DNA of 64,000 nucleotides from Peromyscus leucopus. Lineage: Eukaryota; Chordata; Mammalia; Rodentia; Cricetidae. Numbering within the stretch: position 1 is the stretch's first letter; the number at the start of each line of letters is the position of its first letter. The stretch is from assembly GCF_004664715.2 (NCBI RefSeq), contig NC_051069.1, forward strand, positions 5,898,501 to 5,962,500. The letters are read 5' to 3'. The position numbers and the translations under genes are program-made. Below the pieces are notes generated by a model that saw nothing but the letters and a program-made list of their open reading frames with translations, was not told where the DNA came from and did not search any database. Below are positions 22,590-52,843 of this stretch, one piece after another.

Positions 22590-22729
22590 GTTTGTTTTTT
22601 GGTTTTTCGAGACAGGGTTTCTCTGTGTAGCTTGTGCCTTCTGAACTCACACTTGTAGCCAGGCTGCTCGAACTCCAGAGATCTGCCTCTGCTCCGAGTG
22701 CTGGACTAAAGCGTGCCCACCACGCCCGC
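22590..22729 (-). mobile_element. B1 SINE, reverse orientation, with many lost bases
   Basis: TTCGAGACAGGGTTTCTCTG is perfect, but downstream boxes lack many bases, mostly from short runs (TAGCCAGGCTGCTCGAACTC, GCTGGACTAAAGCGTGCC). Target duplications AAGTTTACATTTT (22577-22589) and AAGTTACATTTT (22730-22741) flank it. Confidence 0.88.
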
Positions 22730-22746
22730 AAGTTACATTTTGGATG

Positions 22747-22945
22747 AGGGGCTAAAGAAATGGCTCTGCAGGTAAGAACAGTGTACTGGTCTTCCAAAGG
22801 ACAACCATGTTTGGCAGCTCAGAATCCTTTGGAATGCCAGCTTCAAAGGATGCTAGCACCCCTGGCTTCCATGGGTGCCTTGTTCACATGCATATACCCA
22901 CACACAGGCATATACATGTGCATAGTCAAAAGTAGTATTTTTAAA
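22747..22945 (+). mobile_element. B2/B3 SINE, diverged
   Basis: GGGGCTAAAGAAATGGCTCT head, TGGTCTTCCAAAGGACAACC centre and a CATATACATGTGCATA-rich tail. Confidence 0.7.
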
Positions 22946-23016
22946 ATTTTAGGTTAAATGGACCAAGTCCTTTAAAAAACAATCATAAAGCTTACTCAAT
23001 AATTAGAAAAGTTTGG

Positions 23017-23228
23017 GGGTAAGAGAGGTAGCTCGGTGGTTAAGAGCACTTGCTGATCTTACAGAGGACACAGGGTCAGTTCCTGGCACCCACATAATGG
23101 TTCATAACTTTATGTGACTTCAGTTCCAGGGGTTTGGACACTCTCCTTTCTTCTGAGGCACTGCATTCATGTGGTGCACATATATGCAAGCAAACATACA
23201 TATTGATAGAAATAAATGTATTTTTAAA
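23017..23228 (+). mobile_element. B2/B3 SINE
   Basis: GGTAGCTCGGTGGTTAAGAG head, CTGGCACCCACATAATGGTT centre, AAATAAATGTATTTTTAA tail. Confidence 0.83.
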
Positions 23229-23304
23229 GAATATTAAAAAAAATCTATATCTTTTTCAGACTCAGCTTTTTTTTGCCTCTTTTCCCATTTCCATGTGTGT
23301 GTTT

Positions 23305-23305
<1 letters not shown>

Positions 23306-23343
<38 letters not shown>
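23306..23343. repeat. (TG)n microsatellite
   Basis: About 19 TG units. Confidence 0.96.
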
Positions 23344-23347
<4 letters not shown>

Positions 23348-23399
23348 ACACATGCACATGAATGCTGTGTTGATGTCAAGAATCACCCTTGGTTTGGTT

Positions 23400-23617
23400 G
23401 TTCTTCATCTTATTTATTGAGGCAGGATCTCTCAATCAAACTCAATACTTGAAATATGGCTACTCTTGCTATCTAGCTTGCTCTGGGAATCCCATCTACT
23501 CTCTGAAGCTGGAATTACAAGCAGGCCACCACATCCACCTGGCATATACATGAGTTCTGGGAATCTGAACTCCTGTCCTCATTCCTGAACCAGTGCTTTA
23601 ACCACTGAGCAGGAGCC
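23400..23617 (-). mobile_element. B4-like SINE, reverse orientation
   Basis: GAGGCAGGATCTCTCAATCA start, TGGAATTACAAGCAGGCCAC centre and TTAACCACTGAGCAGGAGCC end, the order of reversed B1-plus-tRNA-like B4 elements. Confidence 0.6.
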
Positions 23618-24189
23618 CCCTTTTCTTGCCTCTTAATTGACTTGTCATTATCTGTTGAGAGCTGGAGATCACTTAGTAAGTACAATAAAGCATGAGGGTG
23701 AGTTTCATGTTAAACTGCATAGAATTAGACTACATTTAATGTTTGCTGATGAGTTGTACCAGAAACTTGGGTTCTCTTGTTTTGCCGTCCTCTTGACTTT
23801 GGCCTCCCTAGGTGCTTATTATAGAGACTATCCGTGCCTTGCAGCTCATCTGCTGTAACACACCGTTGCCCACTGGAGCTCCGATGTTGCAGCAGTAAGA
23901 TGGGGAGGGAGCATATCCTATAATCTTCAAATTAAGTATCAGCTTTTCAGTGCGGTTTATCCTCGGCTTTCGCTTAGCTTTCTCCTCCGTGGATAAGATG
24001 GGAAGAATTAAAGGGGAGGGAAGTTGGAGAAACCCCCTTGATCCACATAATATGAGGCTCTGATAAACATTTTTTCTCTGAAATCGGGAATGAGGAAGAC
24101 ACAAGTATCCACTTGTTCTACTCTTACGTGGTACAGTAATTGAAGTCATAACTAGAGCAATAAGGGAAGAGAAAGAAGAGACATCCAGA

Positions 24190-24556
24190 TAAGAAAGAAA
24201 GAAATCAAGTCATCCTGTACTTAAAAGGCTTAAGGGCTCTACCAGAAACCTCTTTGATCTGAAAACACTTTCAATAAAGTAGCAGAATATAAAATCAACA
24301 TACATAATCACCTTTTCTATGTACCAATAATGAACATGCTGAGAAAGAAATCAGAAAAACAATCCTGTTCATGATAGCCTAAAAATATTCCTAAACATAA
24401 CCAAGGAAGTAAACAGCATCAACAATGAAAACTTTGAAGGAGAGAGAGAGAGGAGAGAGGGAGAGAGAGAGAGAGGAGAGAGAGAGAGGAGAGAGAACAC
24501 AGCAAACTGATGAAGACAATAGGAAAGTCTTCCCATGTTCATGGGTTAGAAAGTTG
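24190..24556 (+). mobile_element. Decayed L1 ORF2 fragment, with GA-rich microsatellite
   Basis: AATAAAGTAGCAGAATATAA, AGAAAGAAATCAGAAAAACA and CTTCCCATGTTCATGGGTTA match rodent L1 ORF2 C-terminal coding sequence in sense orientation. A GAGAGAG-rich expansion at 24440-24495 interrupts it. Confidence 0.75.
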
Positions 24557-24566
24557 ATATTATGAA

Positions 24567-24680
24567 GCTAGGTTTGGTAGCACAGAGCTATAATCCCAGC
24601 ACTTTGGAGGCAGCTTGGTCTGTCAATATAGCAAGTTCCAGTCAGGGCTATAGAGTGAAACACTTTCTTTAAAAAATTAG
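24567..24680 (+). mobile_element. B1 SINE inside the L1 fragment
   Basis: GCTAGGTTTGGTAGCACAGA start and TATAATCCCAGCACTTTGGA. Confidence 0.72.
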
Positions 24681-24686
24681 TATTGT

Positions 24687-24869
24687 GGGCTGGAGAGATA
24701 GCTCAGAACTTAAGAGCACTGGCTGTTCTTCCAGAGGTCCCGAGTTCAATTCCCAGCAACCACAAGGTGGCTCACATCTGTAATGAGATCTGGTGCCCTC
24801 TTCTGGTGTCCAAGCACACATGCAGACAGAACACTGTATACATAATAAATAAATAAATCTTTAAAAAAT
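24687..24869 (+). mobile_element. B2 SINE
   Basis: GGGCTGGAGAGATAGCTCAG, CCGAGTTCAATTCCCAGCAA and tail AATAAATAAATAAATCTTTA. Close to the B2 consensus, so probably young. Confidence 0.95.
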
Positions 24870-25305
24870 AGTATTATAAAAAACGGCTATATTACTGAGA
24901 ATGGTCTGTAAATTCAGTGAAGTCATCATTACAACGCCAACTATACTCTTCACCAAATTGAAAAAAAATCAAACCTAAAGTTCATCTGGAAGCAAAACCC
25001 CAAACTGGTAAAGCAGTCCTAGACAGACAGAGCAACGCTGGGATTTTCACAGTCCCTGGTTTCCAAATATACCACACATCCATAGAAACGGAGACAGCAC
25101 AGTACTGACGCAGGAACAGACATACGGACTAATGGAATAGAAGAGTATCCAGAAGTAAACTCCAGAGCTGTAACCAGCTAACTTCTGATAAAGAGGCTTT
25201 AAAAAATGTACACTGGAGGAAAAGCCAGCTCTTCAAATAATGCTGAGAAAACAATATTCACATTGAAATTAGGATATCTCACCCTGCATAAAAATCAATT
25301 CAAAA
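24870..25305 (+). mobile_element. Decayed L1 ORF2 fragment (continuation)
   Basis: AACCTAAAGTTCATCTGGAA, CAACGCTGGGATTTTCACAG and CACAGTACTGACGCAGGAAC follow the ORF2 order after the B1 and B2 insertions. The reading frame is broken. Confidence 0.78.
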
Positions 25306-25745
25306 TGAACCAAAGGTCTACCCTCCCTTCTTGGATATTCTCAACTACATCCCTGGGCTTCCTTTCATGTGCCATGAACTTTCATACCTCCATATTTTTA
25401 TTCTTTTAAGCTCCAACTAGGAAGGAAGCACCTGATTTTAAATCTTTCTCAGGTGTCATTTCCTGTGATGCCTTACCTGACTTGAGTAGATTTGGAAAGG
25501 TAAGTGGCTTTCTCTACCATGATCACTTACATGCTTTATTCTTAAATTGGGATAATTGGCATACAATAAAATAATTTGTGCTTGAATGTACGTACACATT
25601 GGCCCCCATGTGCTCTGTTGCCAATCCTCTCCTGCCAAGACAGAATATTTCCTTCCCAATGGATGCTCCTCCTCCTGTCAAGCTACTCCACACTGACACA
25701 ACCAGTGGCCCTCACTTCTATCGTCAGAGATAAATTTTGCTTGTT
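25306..25745. other. Intergenic sequence without clear features
   Basis: Near 25535-25590 weak resemblance to an old antisense L1; otherwise nothing recognised. Confidence 0.4.
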
Positions 25746-25747
25746 TT

Positions 25748-25886
25748 GGGCCATGAGGATGGCTCAGTGGATAAGGGTGCTTGCCACACAAGCCTGGTGA
25801 CCTGAGTTCAATTCCCCAGAACCCACGTAAAAGTCGACTTGTCCTCTGACCTCCACGTGCCCAATGTAGCTTACATGCCCTCCCTC

Positions 25887-25888
<2 letters not shown>
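25748..25888 (+). mobile_element. B4/RSINE-type SINE
   Basis: GAGGATGGCTCAGTGGATAA head, AAGCCTGGTGACCTGAGTTC box and TTGTCCTCTGACCTCCACGT. Confidence 0.83.

Positions 25889-25889
<1 letters not shown>

Positions 25890-25936
<47 letters not shown>
25890..25936. repeat. (AT)n microsatellite
   Basis: About 23 AT units at the tail of the adjoining SINE. Confidence 0.97.
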
Positions 25937-25945
<9 letters not shown>

Positions 25946-25974
25946 CAAAAATACTTTGCTTATTTTTGAGCTTT

Positions 25975-26175
25975 ATATAACTAGAATAATATGAAGTATA
26001 CTTCTGTCTTTGGCTTCTTTTGCACAACAATTTCCCGAGATTCATTTGTTTTTGTGAAGATCAATCAGTACTTACCAATTTTTATTGCTGAGTAGAATTC
26101 AGTTTTGTGTATATGCCTTTATTTGTTTAGCCATTCTTCTGTAATGGACAACATAGCATTGTGTTCAGGTTACTC
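25975..26175 (-). mobile_element. Ancient L1 remnant, antisense
   Basis: TTTATTGCTGAGTAGAATTC and TTGTTTAGCCATTCTTCTGT are classic antisense L1 ORF2-end words. Confidence 0.65.
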
Positions 26176-26204
26176 TGTGTTATAGTCAGTGCCTTTTGTC
26201 TCCC

Positions 26205-26312
26205 TAAATGAGATGGTGAGCTCACTGATAGAGATCCTGTCGCAATCATGCCAGAGTCCCCACCACTTACTCTGCACCTAGCAGACAATAGTTGCTCATT
26301 AAATCTTGGCTG
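26205..26312. mobile_element. L2-like 3' end remnant
   Basis: GGTGAGCTCACTGATAGAGA, CTGCACCTAGCAGACAATAG and TTGCTCATTAAATCTTGGCT follow the pattern of L2 3' ends. Old and approximate. Confidence 0.45.
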
Positions 26313-26889
26313 TCAAATGAGATGGTATATGTGAAAGTCAATTGAAAGTGACTTTAATTATAGGAAGGACACTATCTTCATTTCACTGGTGGTTAAAAGG
26401 GAACGTTAAGCTCCTGAGCTGTGTTTGTTAATGGCTACATGGTCCTCCATGAAAAGGATTCAAATGGTTCTATGTGAGTCATAAGGCAAGGCACTAAGAT
26501 ATATATGTGAGACCTGGTTTAATCAGATATGCTAACTAGTTACATTACATCCGTCACTAGACAAGTCTTTGCTTCTCCAAGAGAAGCCTGGCTGTATCAT
26601 CCCTGAGTAGCTGTAGAGGTCTCAGTATGCCCTTGAACTCAGAGATCCTGTGTTTGTTGTGCACATTGTAGGCAATTAAAAGAGTTAATGTTTGAAAGGA
26701 GTGAACTCAAGTGGAAATGATGAGTTTGACTTACAATATTGAAGGTCATGTTTCTTCCCATGGTCGGAGCCCAAGGGAAGGGTGAGGCCAGCCCTGGCCA
26801 AACCTCTCCTGCTTGGTGGCCAGGAGGAGATAAGGTGTGGTTTGCCTATATGTGGTTGCCCCTTTCCCTCCATATTTATTGAGTTATGT
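26313..26889. other. Intergenic sequence without clear features
   Basis: No gene, RNA gene or recognisable repeat identified. Confidence 0.4.
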
Positions 26890-27155
26890 AATTGCTATAA
26901 TAAGGCTTGTATTTAAAGTGTAAAATTTGAACATTCTTGACATACATGGAGAAACCAAGACAAGATAATGAACATACCCACCAGTTCAGCCACTTTTCAT
27001 ACACTTTATATTATACTCATATAGTCCTTAAACACACACACATACACACATACCACTCCACCTCCCCAGGCAACCATTAATCTGTTTCCTGTCACTATGT
27101 TTCTATTCTTTTGAATTCTCTCATATGAAGTGATGTCTAAATATTGACTGAGAAG
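26890..27155 (-). mobile_element. Ancient L1 remnant, antisense
   Basis: CAGGCAACCATTAATCTGTT and CTGTCACTATGTTTCTATTC are typical of old antisense L1. A CA-rich patch lies at 27031-27053. Confidence 0.5.
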
Positions 27156-27486
27156 CACACACTCACACTGTGTGTATTTAGTGTTTTCTCTAGACTTGCC
27201 TTAGGAAAAGAGAAAGCCCATAAACGTGGCCGTGGAAATTTAGTTTTACTGAAATAAGTGGTAAAGATAATACCCTGGGAGCTGAGGCAACTTCTGTACC
27301 CAACTGTAGTTGGTGGTGCCGGGTCAGACTGTACCTAAATGGAAGTCAGAGCTTAATGTCACCAAGCAGGCTGGAGGCAGGAAGTTACTGACTTCCTGGA
27401 AATCATTTAGTGCCTTCAGCCTACAGGATCATTGCATGATTGAGGTAAGGATGGTGGGTTCTATTACAAGAAAGTGCTTCCAGACC

Positions 27487-27658
27487 AGAGAGATGGCTCT
27501 GAGCGGAAGTGCCTGCTGGCAAGGCTGCAGGCCGAGGTTGGACCCACAGGACCCACATAGTGGAAGGAGAAAAATGAGCCCTGCAAGTTGTTCTCTGATT
27601 TCTGTGTGCGCACTATGGCAACTGCCTAAGCACACATGTATACACCACACCACACCAC
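27487..27658 (+). mobile_element. B4/RSINE1-type SINE
   Basis: AGAGAGATGGCTCTGAGCGG head, ACCCACATAGTGGAAGGAGA and GCAAGTTGTTCTCTGATTTC. Confidence 0.85.
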
Positions 27659-27659
27659 A

Positions 27660-27722
<63 letters not shown>
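27659..27722. repeat. (CA)n microsatellite
   Basis: About 31 uninterrupted CA units at the SINE tail, followed by an AGACAGA-rich stretch to about 27780. Confidence 0.98.
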
Positions 27723-27729
<7 letters not shown>

Positions 27730-27784
27730 CAGACACAGAGACAGACAGAAGCAGAGACAAGACAGTAGCAGAGAGAGAAATGAA

Positions 27785-29090
27785 ATATTAAAAAAATAAA
27801 ATGCTTTCATGGGTCCTGTGGAGGGGACCCTCATTCTGATGACCATGATGCTCTTTAGCTAGCCAGATAATTCTTCCCTACTTAGGAGACGGAGGCACCC
27901 TTTCCCTGGGTGACCACATCATGGGATAAAAGTCAAGGCTGTTCAAGGCACTACCAAATTGCTGGTTGACCTAAAATCATAATGGTTCAGTCCAATGCAT
28001 GCCACCTGGTGACAAATACTTTTATGGTGAATCATTCAATGCAGCAAAGCACTTTGGTCCTTATCTGTGCCAAGCCATTATGTAATGAAGGGGCATAAGT
28101 AGAGCAAGGTTCTCCCCCATGGCATCCAGCCTCACATCTCCCTGCAACCTTGTGACAGTCAAATCTCAGTCCTAGGATCCACTGTGAGCCCCTGGCTGGG
28201 TGAACTTCAGAGCAGATGGTAGCTCAGTGTGGCCATACCCAGATCTGTCCTGCAGATGGTGACTAAGGCCTGTGCCTCTGCTTTCTGCAACCGCCCCAGA
28301 GGTCTCCATGCCTCCTGGGAGTGAGCCTCGTGAGACTTGTGACTCCCTGACATACCATGCAGGCAACCGAGTTCATGTGTGCATGACTCTGCTAGAACAC
28401 AGCCTCTTCAGCCTGGCTGGCACCCAGAGCCTAGAAATGCCTTGTAGGTGGAAGGACCTAAGGACTTTAAGGAGATGGAGGTGGGGGGAGGGAAAGAGGA
28501 AGGGGAGGTCCTACTGAGGATGAGCAGGCACCAGCTACAGTGGGAGTTAGGCAAAAAAGTCACTCCTCTGCACCTGGACCCTCCAGGCAGTATCCAGGGT
28601 CAAGAGGACTAAGAAGTTGCTGATACAAGGAAGAAATAGGAAGAAAGGAGGAACCAAGCCCAAGGTCTGGTGCTAACCTGCTCACCTTGGCTTGATTTTC
28701 CTATTCCTCCTATCTCAGACCTCTCTGGTGTCCTCTATAATCTGTCTCCCATCTCCATTCTTCTAACCCCAAGTTGGTCCTCTAGACCTGCCCCTCCCTG
28801 TACAGTAAAATATGGTGCACATGTAAAATATACAATAGATTTTAAAGGTAGATGATAGCATAATTGAAATATCCCATTAAAGTGCTGATTACATATTGGA
28901 ACGACACTATCTCAGGTCCTTTGGATTATATAAGATTATTAAAATGTCCTTGGTTTCTTTACCCCTTTTTGTGTGTGGATTCTAGAAAGTCTAAAGTGTG
29001 CTGTGTGTGGCATTATACTTTATCTCTATTGGATGGTGCATTCACAGTCCTTTGGTTTGGGATGCCTCCTTTCCATCCATCTGTTCAAAT
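27785..29090. other. Intergenic sequence without clear features
   Basis: No repeat or coding region recognised in about 1.3 kb between the APH1B and CA12 3' ends. Confidence 0.45.
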
Positions 29091-29146
29091 CTACATTTTT
29101 TTCAAGATGGGGTCTCGTTATGTAGTCAAGGCTGGCCTTGAACTAT

Positions 29147-29185
<39 letters not shown>

Positions 29186-29395
29186 TTTGAGACAGGGTTT
29201 CTCTGTGTATCTTTGGAGCCTTTCCTGGAACTCAACTCTATAGCCCAGGCTAGCCTCGAACTCACAGAGAGCCACCTGCCTCTGCCTCCCAAGTGTTGGA
29301 ATTAAAGGCGTGTGCCACCACTGCCTGGCTGGTCTTGAACTCTTAATCCTCCTTACCTCAGCCTCCCAAGGGCCAGGAACACAAGTATCCTGTGA
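29091..29395 (-). mobile_element. B1 inserted into an older B1, both reversed
   Basis: The outer copy reads AAGATGGGGTCTCGTTATGT at 29104 and resumes GGTCTTGAACTCTTAATCCT at 29331. The inner copy, 29144-29330, has a (TTTA)n tail, GAGACAGGGTTTCTCTGTGT and GGAATTAAAGGCGTGTGCCA. The repeated word CTTGAACT on both sides is the target duplication. Confidence 0.82.
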
Positions 29396-30079
29396 CTTTT
29401 TCTTCGAGGCTCAACTTAGGTAATTTTAGCTATATTTGGAGGAGGGAATGATCAAGCTGAGGGAAGAATTAAATGCTTTATGCAACTGGTAGCTCCCACC
29501 TCCACACTTTCCTGGCTTAACCCAGATGAGTCTTGATTGTACAGAATGGGGAGAAAGGCTGCAGAGAGAGGAGATACTCACTACCTGGTTCAGGAAGTGT
29601 CTTCCCAGCTTCCTGCCTAGACATAAGAGCAGATCCAACACTTGAGCATTTCAGGGAGCTCTATGTGTTGCTCCCAACCTGCCTGCATCCCTGCAACTGC
29701 CCATGACACATGAGAGGATGTCAAATCGGAGAGCTGGAGAAGGCTTTGGTTCTCAATAAAGCAACCGTCAATACCCATGGTTTGTAATGTTTCTAATCCG
29801 AAGCTGGGTCAGCTGCTAGGTCACCTCCCAGAGCATGTTGTTCATGAATAGAGTGAAAATTGGAGGCTTCTCTAAATAACACACGCAAACAATGATGGGA
29901 CCTATTGTAACCTGCACAGCGCCTCTTCTTTAGCAAAGCAGTGTGTAAAGTCTAGATTTAGACAAAAGGTGATAGCATGTTTGCAAAAGGATTCAAAGTA
30001 AGGGAACGGCAGTCAAGAGAGGCCATCCACGTCCTGCTTGCAGCATTCTCAGAGTGAGAAGAGACACAGACCTGTTCCC
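29396..30079. other. Intergenic sequence without clear features
   Basis: Unique-looking DNA. No exon or repeat recognised. Confidence 0.4.
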
Positions 30080-30270
30080 TGGTGGTTGTGAGCCACGGGA
30101 CGTGGGTAGTAGGAAGCAAACCTCGGTTCTCTGCAAGAGCACCAAGTACTCTTAACTACTTAGCCATCTCTCCAGTCCCTGGCCTTCGCCTCCTGAGGTT
30201 CCTATCTCAGTCTCTCAATGGCTGGGAAAGCAGGCATCCTGTGACTTGTTCTTCAACGCCCAGCTTATAA
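30080..30270 (-). mobile_element. B2/B3 fragment followed by B1 fragment, both reversed
   Basis: CTTAACTACTTAGCCATCTC then CAGTCCC ends the B2/B3 part near 30178; TCCTGAGGTTCCTATCTCAG and a GCAGGCATCCTGTGACTTG stretch form a decayed B1 part. Confidence 0.6.
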
Positions 30271-30545
30271 CCTGTTTCCCCCCTAAGCCCTCCCCTAATT
30301 ACTCGGGATTTCCCAGCCTCACTAATAAGCAGTTACATGACTCAGAGCTACACACACCATATATCTTCATTCCCCTCCATCCTGAATGATTAAGTCCATC
30401 TGTGTGTTTTCCTTTAGAGCCAGATTCTAAGAGCTGGATGCAAAGGACAAGACCATTTGTTCTCATTAGTTACTCATCACCAAAAGAAATGCCTCATCCA
30501 CTCTTACCTTTGGGGGAAAAAAATCAGTCTGATGTGAAAAACATT

Positions 30546-30551
30546 TTTATT
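30546..30551 (-). terminator. Ca12: Candidate CA12 polyadenylation signal
   Basis: TTTATT on the plus strand reads AATAAA on the transcribed strand, about 2.6 kb after the stop codon. Position fits but is not tested against transcripts. Confidence 0.45.
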
Positions 30552-31564
30552 ATAATTTCTTATATTTTCAGTGTATGTCTTCATTACAATCATTGGTACA
30601 ATAAATATAGAAGTGCTAAACAGGCCATCATCACAGTGGCCTATGGATGAGAGGCACAGGGGGGACCCAAGGTACTGTCACCCCTGGTACTTTCTCAGGG
30701 CCAATCAGGAGGCCTTCGAAGAGTACTGAGAGGACAAGGAATAGAAATATGATTAAGACAGTCAGTGCAGCAAATTCTAGAATACCATTAAAGCCATGGA
30801 TACATGTTTTACTATAATGACAGATACTAAAAAACCACAGCGAGACTCAAGTTCTCCAGTTAGAGGCAGAGGAAAACTGCAGAAACCAGTGCCTCCCCCA
30901 GGTCCCAGGTGCATGCCCCACCCGCCCGTGCCCGGTGTTGGTCTTCTTCACCTGCCACGTGCCCAGCCCTGTGCCCACCCAGGCTCTCCTAGGCACCCAC
31001 CTTACACCTCACACAGCCGAGTTAAGGCATGTAAGGCAAGCTGTGCTTCGCACCCCACAGCACTGGCTTCCCTCAGTGGTGGCCAGAATGACTGGGAATA
31101 CGAAGAAAGCTGCATCTTCAAGAGTTAAAGGTTGACAGCGCTGATTCTCGGAGCACTCTGTCTGCCTCCCTGGCTCTGTTTCATCTCAGCCATGAGGACT
31201 GAACGAGGACTGAATGTCTGGGCCATGCTGAATGGGAAGAGGGAAGGAGAAAGGCCGCTGTTTTCACCTCCCACCACATCTCCCGTTGGGACCAGGCCTC
31301 GTGCCAGGGACGGCAGTCTCGCTGTGCTCTCACATAACTGGTCGGTGCATAGTTCTTTGAGACAGTCTTGCTGTCCTGGAGTGCTTTATGCTAGTTTCCG
31401 GCTGACGGTTCTGGCCCCCTGAACTGTGCTGCTGCTGCTGCTCCTTGAGGCTACTTGTCCTTACTGTGATGATGCCATCGGGCACGTCAGTGGCAAGGCC
31501 AGGAGGGCACCCAGACTCCAAGGCTGTCAGTGATCTTGTGTGCATGCACATACACTGCGTGTAC

Positions 31565-31607
31565 ACACACACACACACACACACCACACACACACACACA
31601 CCACACA
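31565..31607. repeat. (CA)n tract, interrupted
   Basis: Two CA runs separated by CCAC, inside the inferred CA12 3' UTR. Confidence 0.93.
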
Positions 31608-33147
31608 GAGCCAAGCTCCCACTGGGTCACCTGTAACCTCGCCCAGTGAATTATGTTACAAAGACACGGGGCTGGCCACCATGAAAAGTTGTAATGGTAG
31701 AGAAAGATTTTTTTTTTTTTTTTTTTTTTTTATCAAATCAGAGGAAGGAGTAGAAGGGAAGAGATATCAAAACAAAAACAAACAAACAAACAAACAAAAA
31801 AACCCCTTGTGCTTCAAGAGGACATTCCATGCTGTCAAAATGAGACAAAATCAGAGACCTGCAAGGACCTAGCAATCAGGGGCTGGTGGCTGAGGCTCCT
31901 GTAGAGCCGTGGAGCTGACTGTTCTCCACAGAGCTCTCGCCTCTGTGGGAGGCACGTGAAGAAGGAATGAAGCATTCTCAGAAACTCTGTGACTGAGAGG
32001 GAAGGACAGGGAGAATCTTGGGAACATTCCATTGGTTTTGGTACGTAAATACCAGGACCTGGTTTGGCTCTGTGCAGCTAGCTTCCTGCTTTGAGAGTAT
32101 GAAAATACATTTTGACCGAACATCGTTTAGACTTCTCCACGGCCAGAGGAGTAGACAGTCCTGACCCTGAGTTGGCAGAAGGGATATCAGAGGAGGTTGA
32201 ACTGACATTTGGGCAAAAGAGACAAAGTTGCACAGTAGTCTTGCTTCTGTCTGTTTCCCGCGGGTTCAAAGCAGAGCAGATCGCTCATAAATCCCATCTA
32301 CTCCAGGAGAGAGAAAGCAATGGAGTAGAGGATGAAACACAACTGCCCTCCTGAGGCTAAGTAGGCGGTAACTTAGACTCAGTTTCTCTTCCACTGTCTC
32401 TTGATTCCAGTTCTGACTCCAGAGGAAGACTCCTGGCAGTGTCTGCCTTCCCCTTGCCTCCGTTTCCCCTTCCCCTGTCTCCCTTTTATCCCCACTAAGA
32501 CAGAACTTGAGCCCGCATGGCTGTAAGGTTTGGTCAGTGTCTCTAGCCCAAAAGACAGGACTGTGGAAATGCCCTAGTATAGTATAGTTTTTCTTTTTTT
32601 CTGATCATCTGATGCTTCCTGTTGCAACTCTTCCCCGTAGGCATGAGGTCAGGCTGGAGGGTCTGTCAGGGCAGAAGGAAATCCAAGGAAGACAGCTCCT
32701 CACTGAGGAAGGAAGCTGAGTTTCAAAAGCGTCACCCGAGCAAAGGACAGATGCTCTGGCCTGGAAGGTCAGAGAATAACTGGAATGTCCATGGCACTGG
32801 GGGCGTATCAAGATGAACCTAGGATGGAAGTGGTTTCCAAGCCCTAATAGTCCACCAGCAGGTTCGGTTTGTGACCCAGAATCCTAAATCTCCAGTCATC
32901 TCACGCAGCTAGAGAAATCCACGGAAAGCTCCTGCCCCCTAGTTCAGTTCATCCCACTCACTGGTCACCCTGGGGTGGTTGTGACAGCAGAACAGGGGAG
33001 GACCAGCTGGAAGCCTCACAAGAGTCTGGGGAAGGGGTTACAGTTGGGCTCGAGAGAACACCTGAGGTATTTCAAGTGTCCAGGGAGCCAAAGTATGTAG
33101 TGTCCAAAGCAAGGTCCTTCCTTGGATGTCTGAGAGTGCCAGGGACC

Positions 33148-51640
<18,493 letters not shown>

Positions 51641-52627
51641 CTAGAACGAAAGATCCAAGCTCAAGCTCAGTTCTCCACAAGGAATTTTCCTCACCTTTTA
51701 TATCTCCGTTTATACAACAGTTTCTTTTTATTCCCTTGTCTTTCCATAGACAGCCACACTCTTCTACATGAGACAAGTATTATGTACTGGTCCCTTGGCA
51801 TCCTGTGGACTTCATCAGAGAGTGGGAGGGGTCAGAAGAAATACTTGACACATTTTCTCATTGTAACTGCTGTGAGGGAGAAGAGTTAGCCCTAGTTTTA
51901 GAAGTAAACTGTTCAAGACCTGGAGATAGCAGCTTGTAGAATCAGGTCCAGCAAACATCTCAAAACCATCTGCCATTGAAGTGCTGTGGAAGATGAAAGA
52001 CTAGAGTAGCCCAGGCCAGAAACTAGGGCCCCCACACAACCTCCACTTTATCCCCATGTTAACATAATACATATCCTCGCTACATGAAGACTAGTGACAT
52101 CCGGCAATTTACCATCTGCTTAGTGAGCTCCTATTATGTGCCAAATTACTCTGGGTCTTGAGGCCACCAAGCTGGATACTATAGGGACATCCAATGAGGT
52201 GTTCGAGTGGGGAAAAGTGGATGAGTCTGCCAAACTCTGTCAGGTTGTGCAATTGGCATCTGACTGACCATAGCTCAAGTAGGTCTTGGAGGCTGGTAGA
52301 TTCACAGTGTGATGTTCCTGAAGGAAGCCCTGGGGATACAAACTCCTGATACCCACATCTGGAGTGCAGGATGCAACCCCAAAGGGATGCTTGAAAAATA
52401 TTGAGTAATTACAGGCCTGGGATCACAAAGCCAAGTACAGCAGGGTTTTAACTGGAGGGAAGCCTGGTAATACTACAGTCTAATTATTGTAATAAAATTG
52501 ACAAGTCCTTGGTGAGGAGAAACAGGCTTAAAAGTGAAAATCATGCAGGGCTCATGCTCCTTGCTAAATACTGGCTATCAGTCACTCCTCTGTGGATAAA
52601 AACAAAGATCCCATGGGTCAGATAAAC

Positions 52628-52843
52628 CAGTGGTTCTCAACCTGTGGGTCAGCGACCCCTGAGCTCAAACAGTGTTTTTTCTCACAGGGGTTGCCTAAGA
52701 CTATTGGAAAACACAGATATTTACATTGCAATTCATAACAGCCACAAAATTGCAGTTATGGAAATAATTTAGTGGTTGGGGGTCCCCACAACATGAGGAA
52801 TTATACTAAAGGGTCACAGCATTAGGAAGCTTGAGAACCGCTG
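52628..52843. mobile_element. hAT-type non-autonomous DNA transposon (URR1-like), second copy
   Basis: It opens CAGTGGTTCTCAACCTGTGG and closes CTTGAGAACCGCTG, and shares the internal order of the copy at 5048-5251. Target duplications are not clear here. Confidence 0.8.

Larger units (their letters stand above)
30525..33147 (-). other. Ca12: CA12 3' UTR (extent estimated)
   Basis: It follows the CA12 stop directly in the terminal exon. A minus-strand AATAAA at 30546-30551 would give a UTR of about 2.6 kb, in line with the long CA12 UTR I know from human. It contains a CA/TG tract (31565-31607), a poly-T run (31709-31731), an AAAC repeat (31771-31800) and CTGCTGCTGCTG near 31430. These may be later insertions. 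The end is not proven. Confidence 0.55.

Noticed and set aside
27310..27768. 152-codon open frame ending in Thr-His repeats
   Set aside because: Its second half is the (CA)n microsatellite and SINE sequence read as codons.
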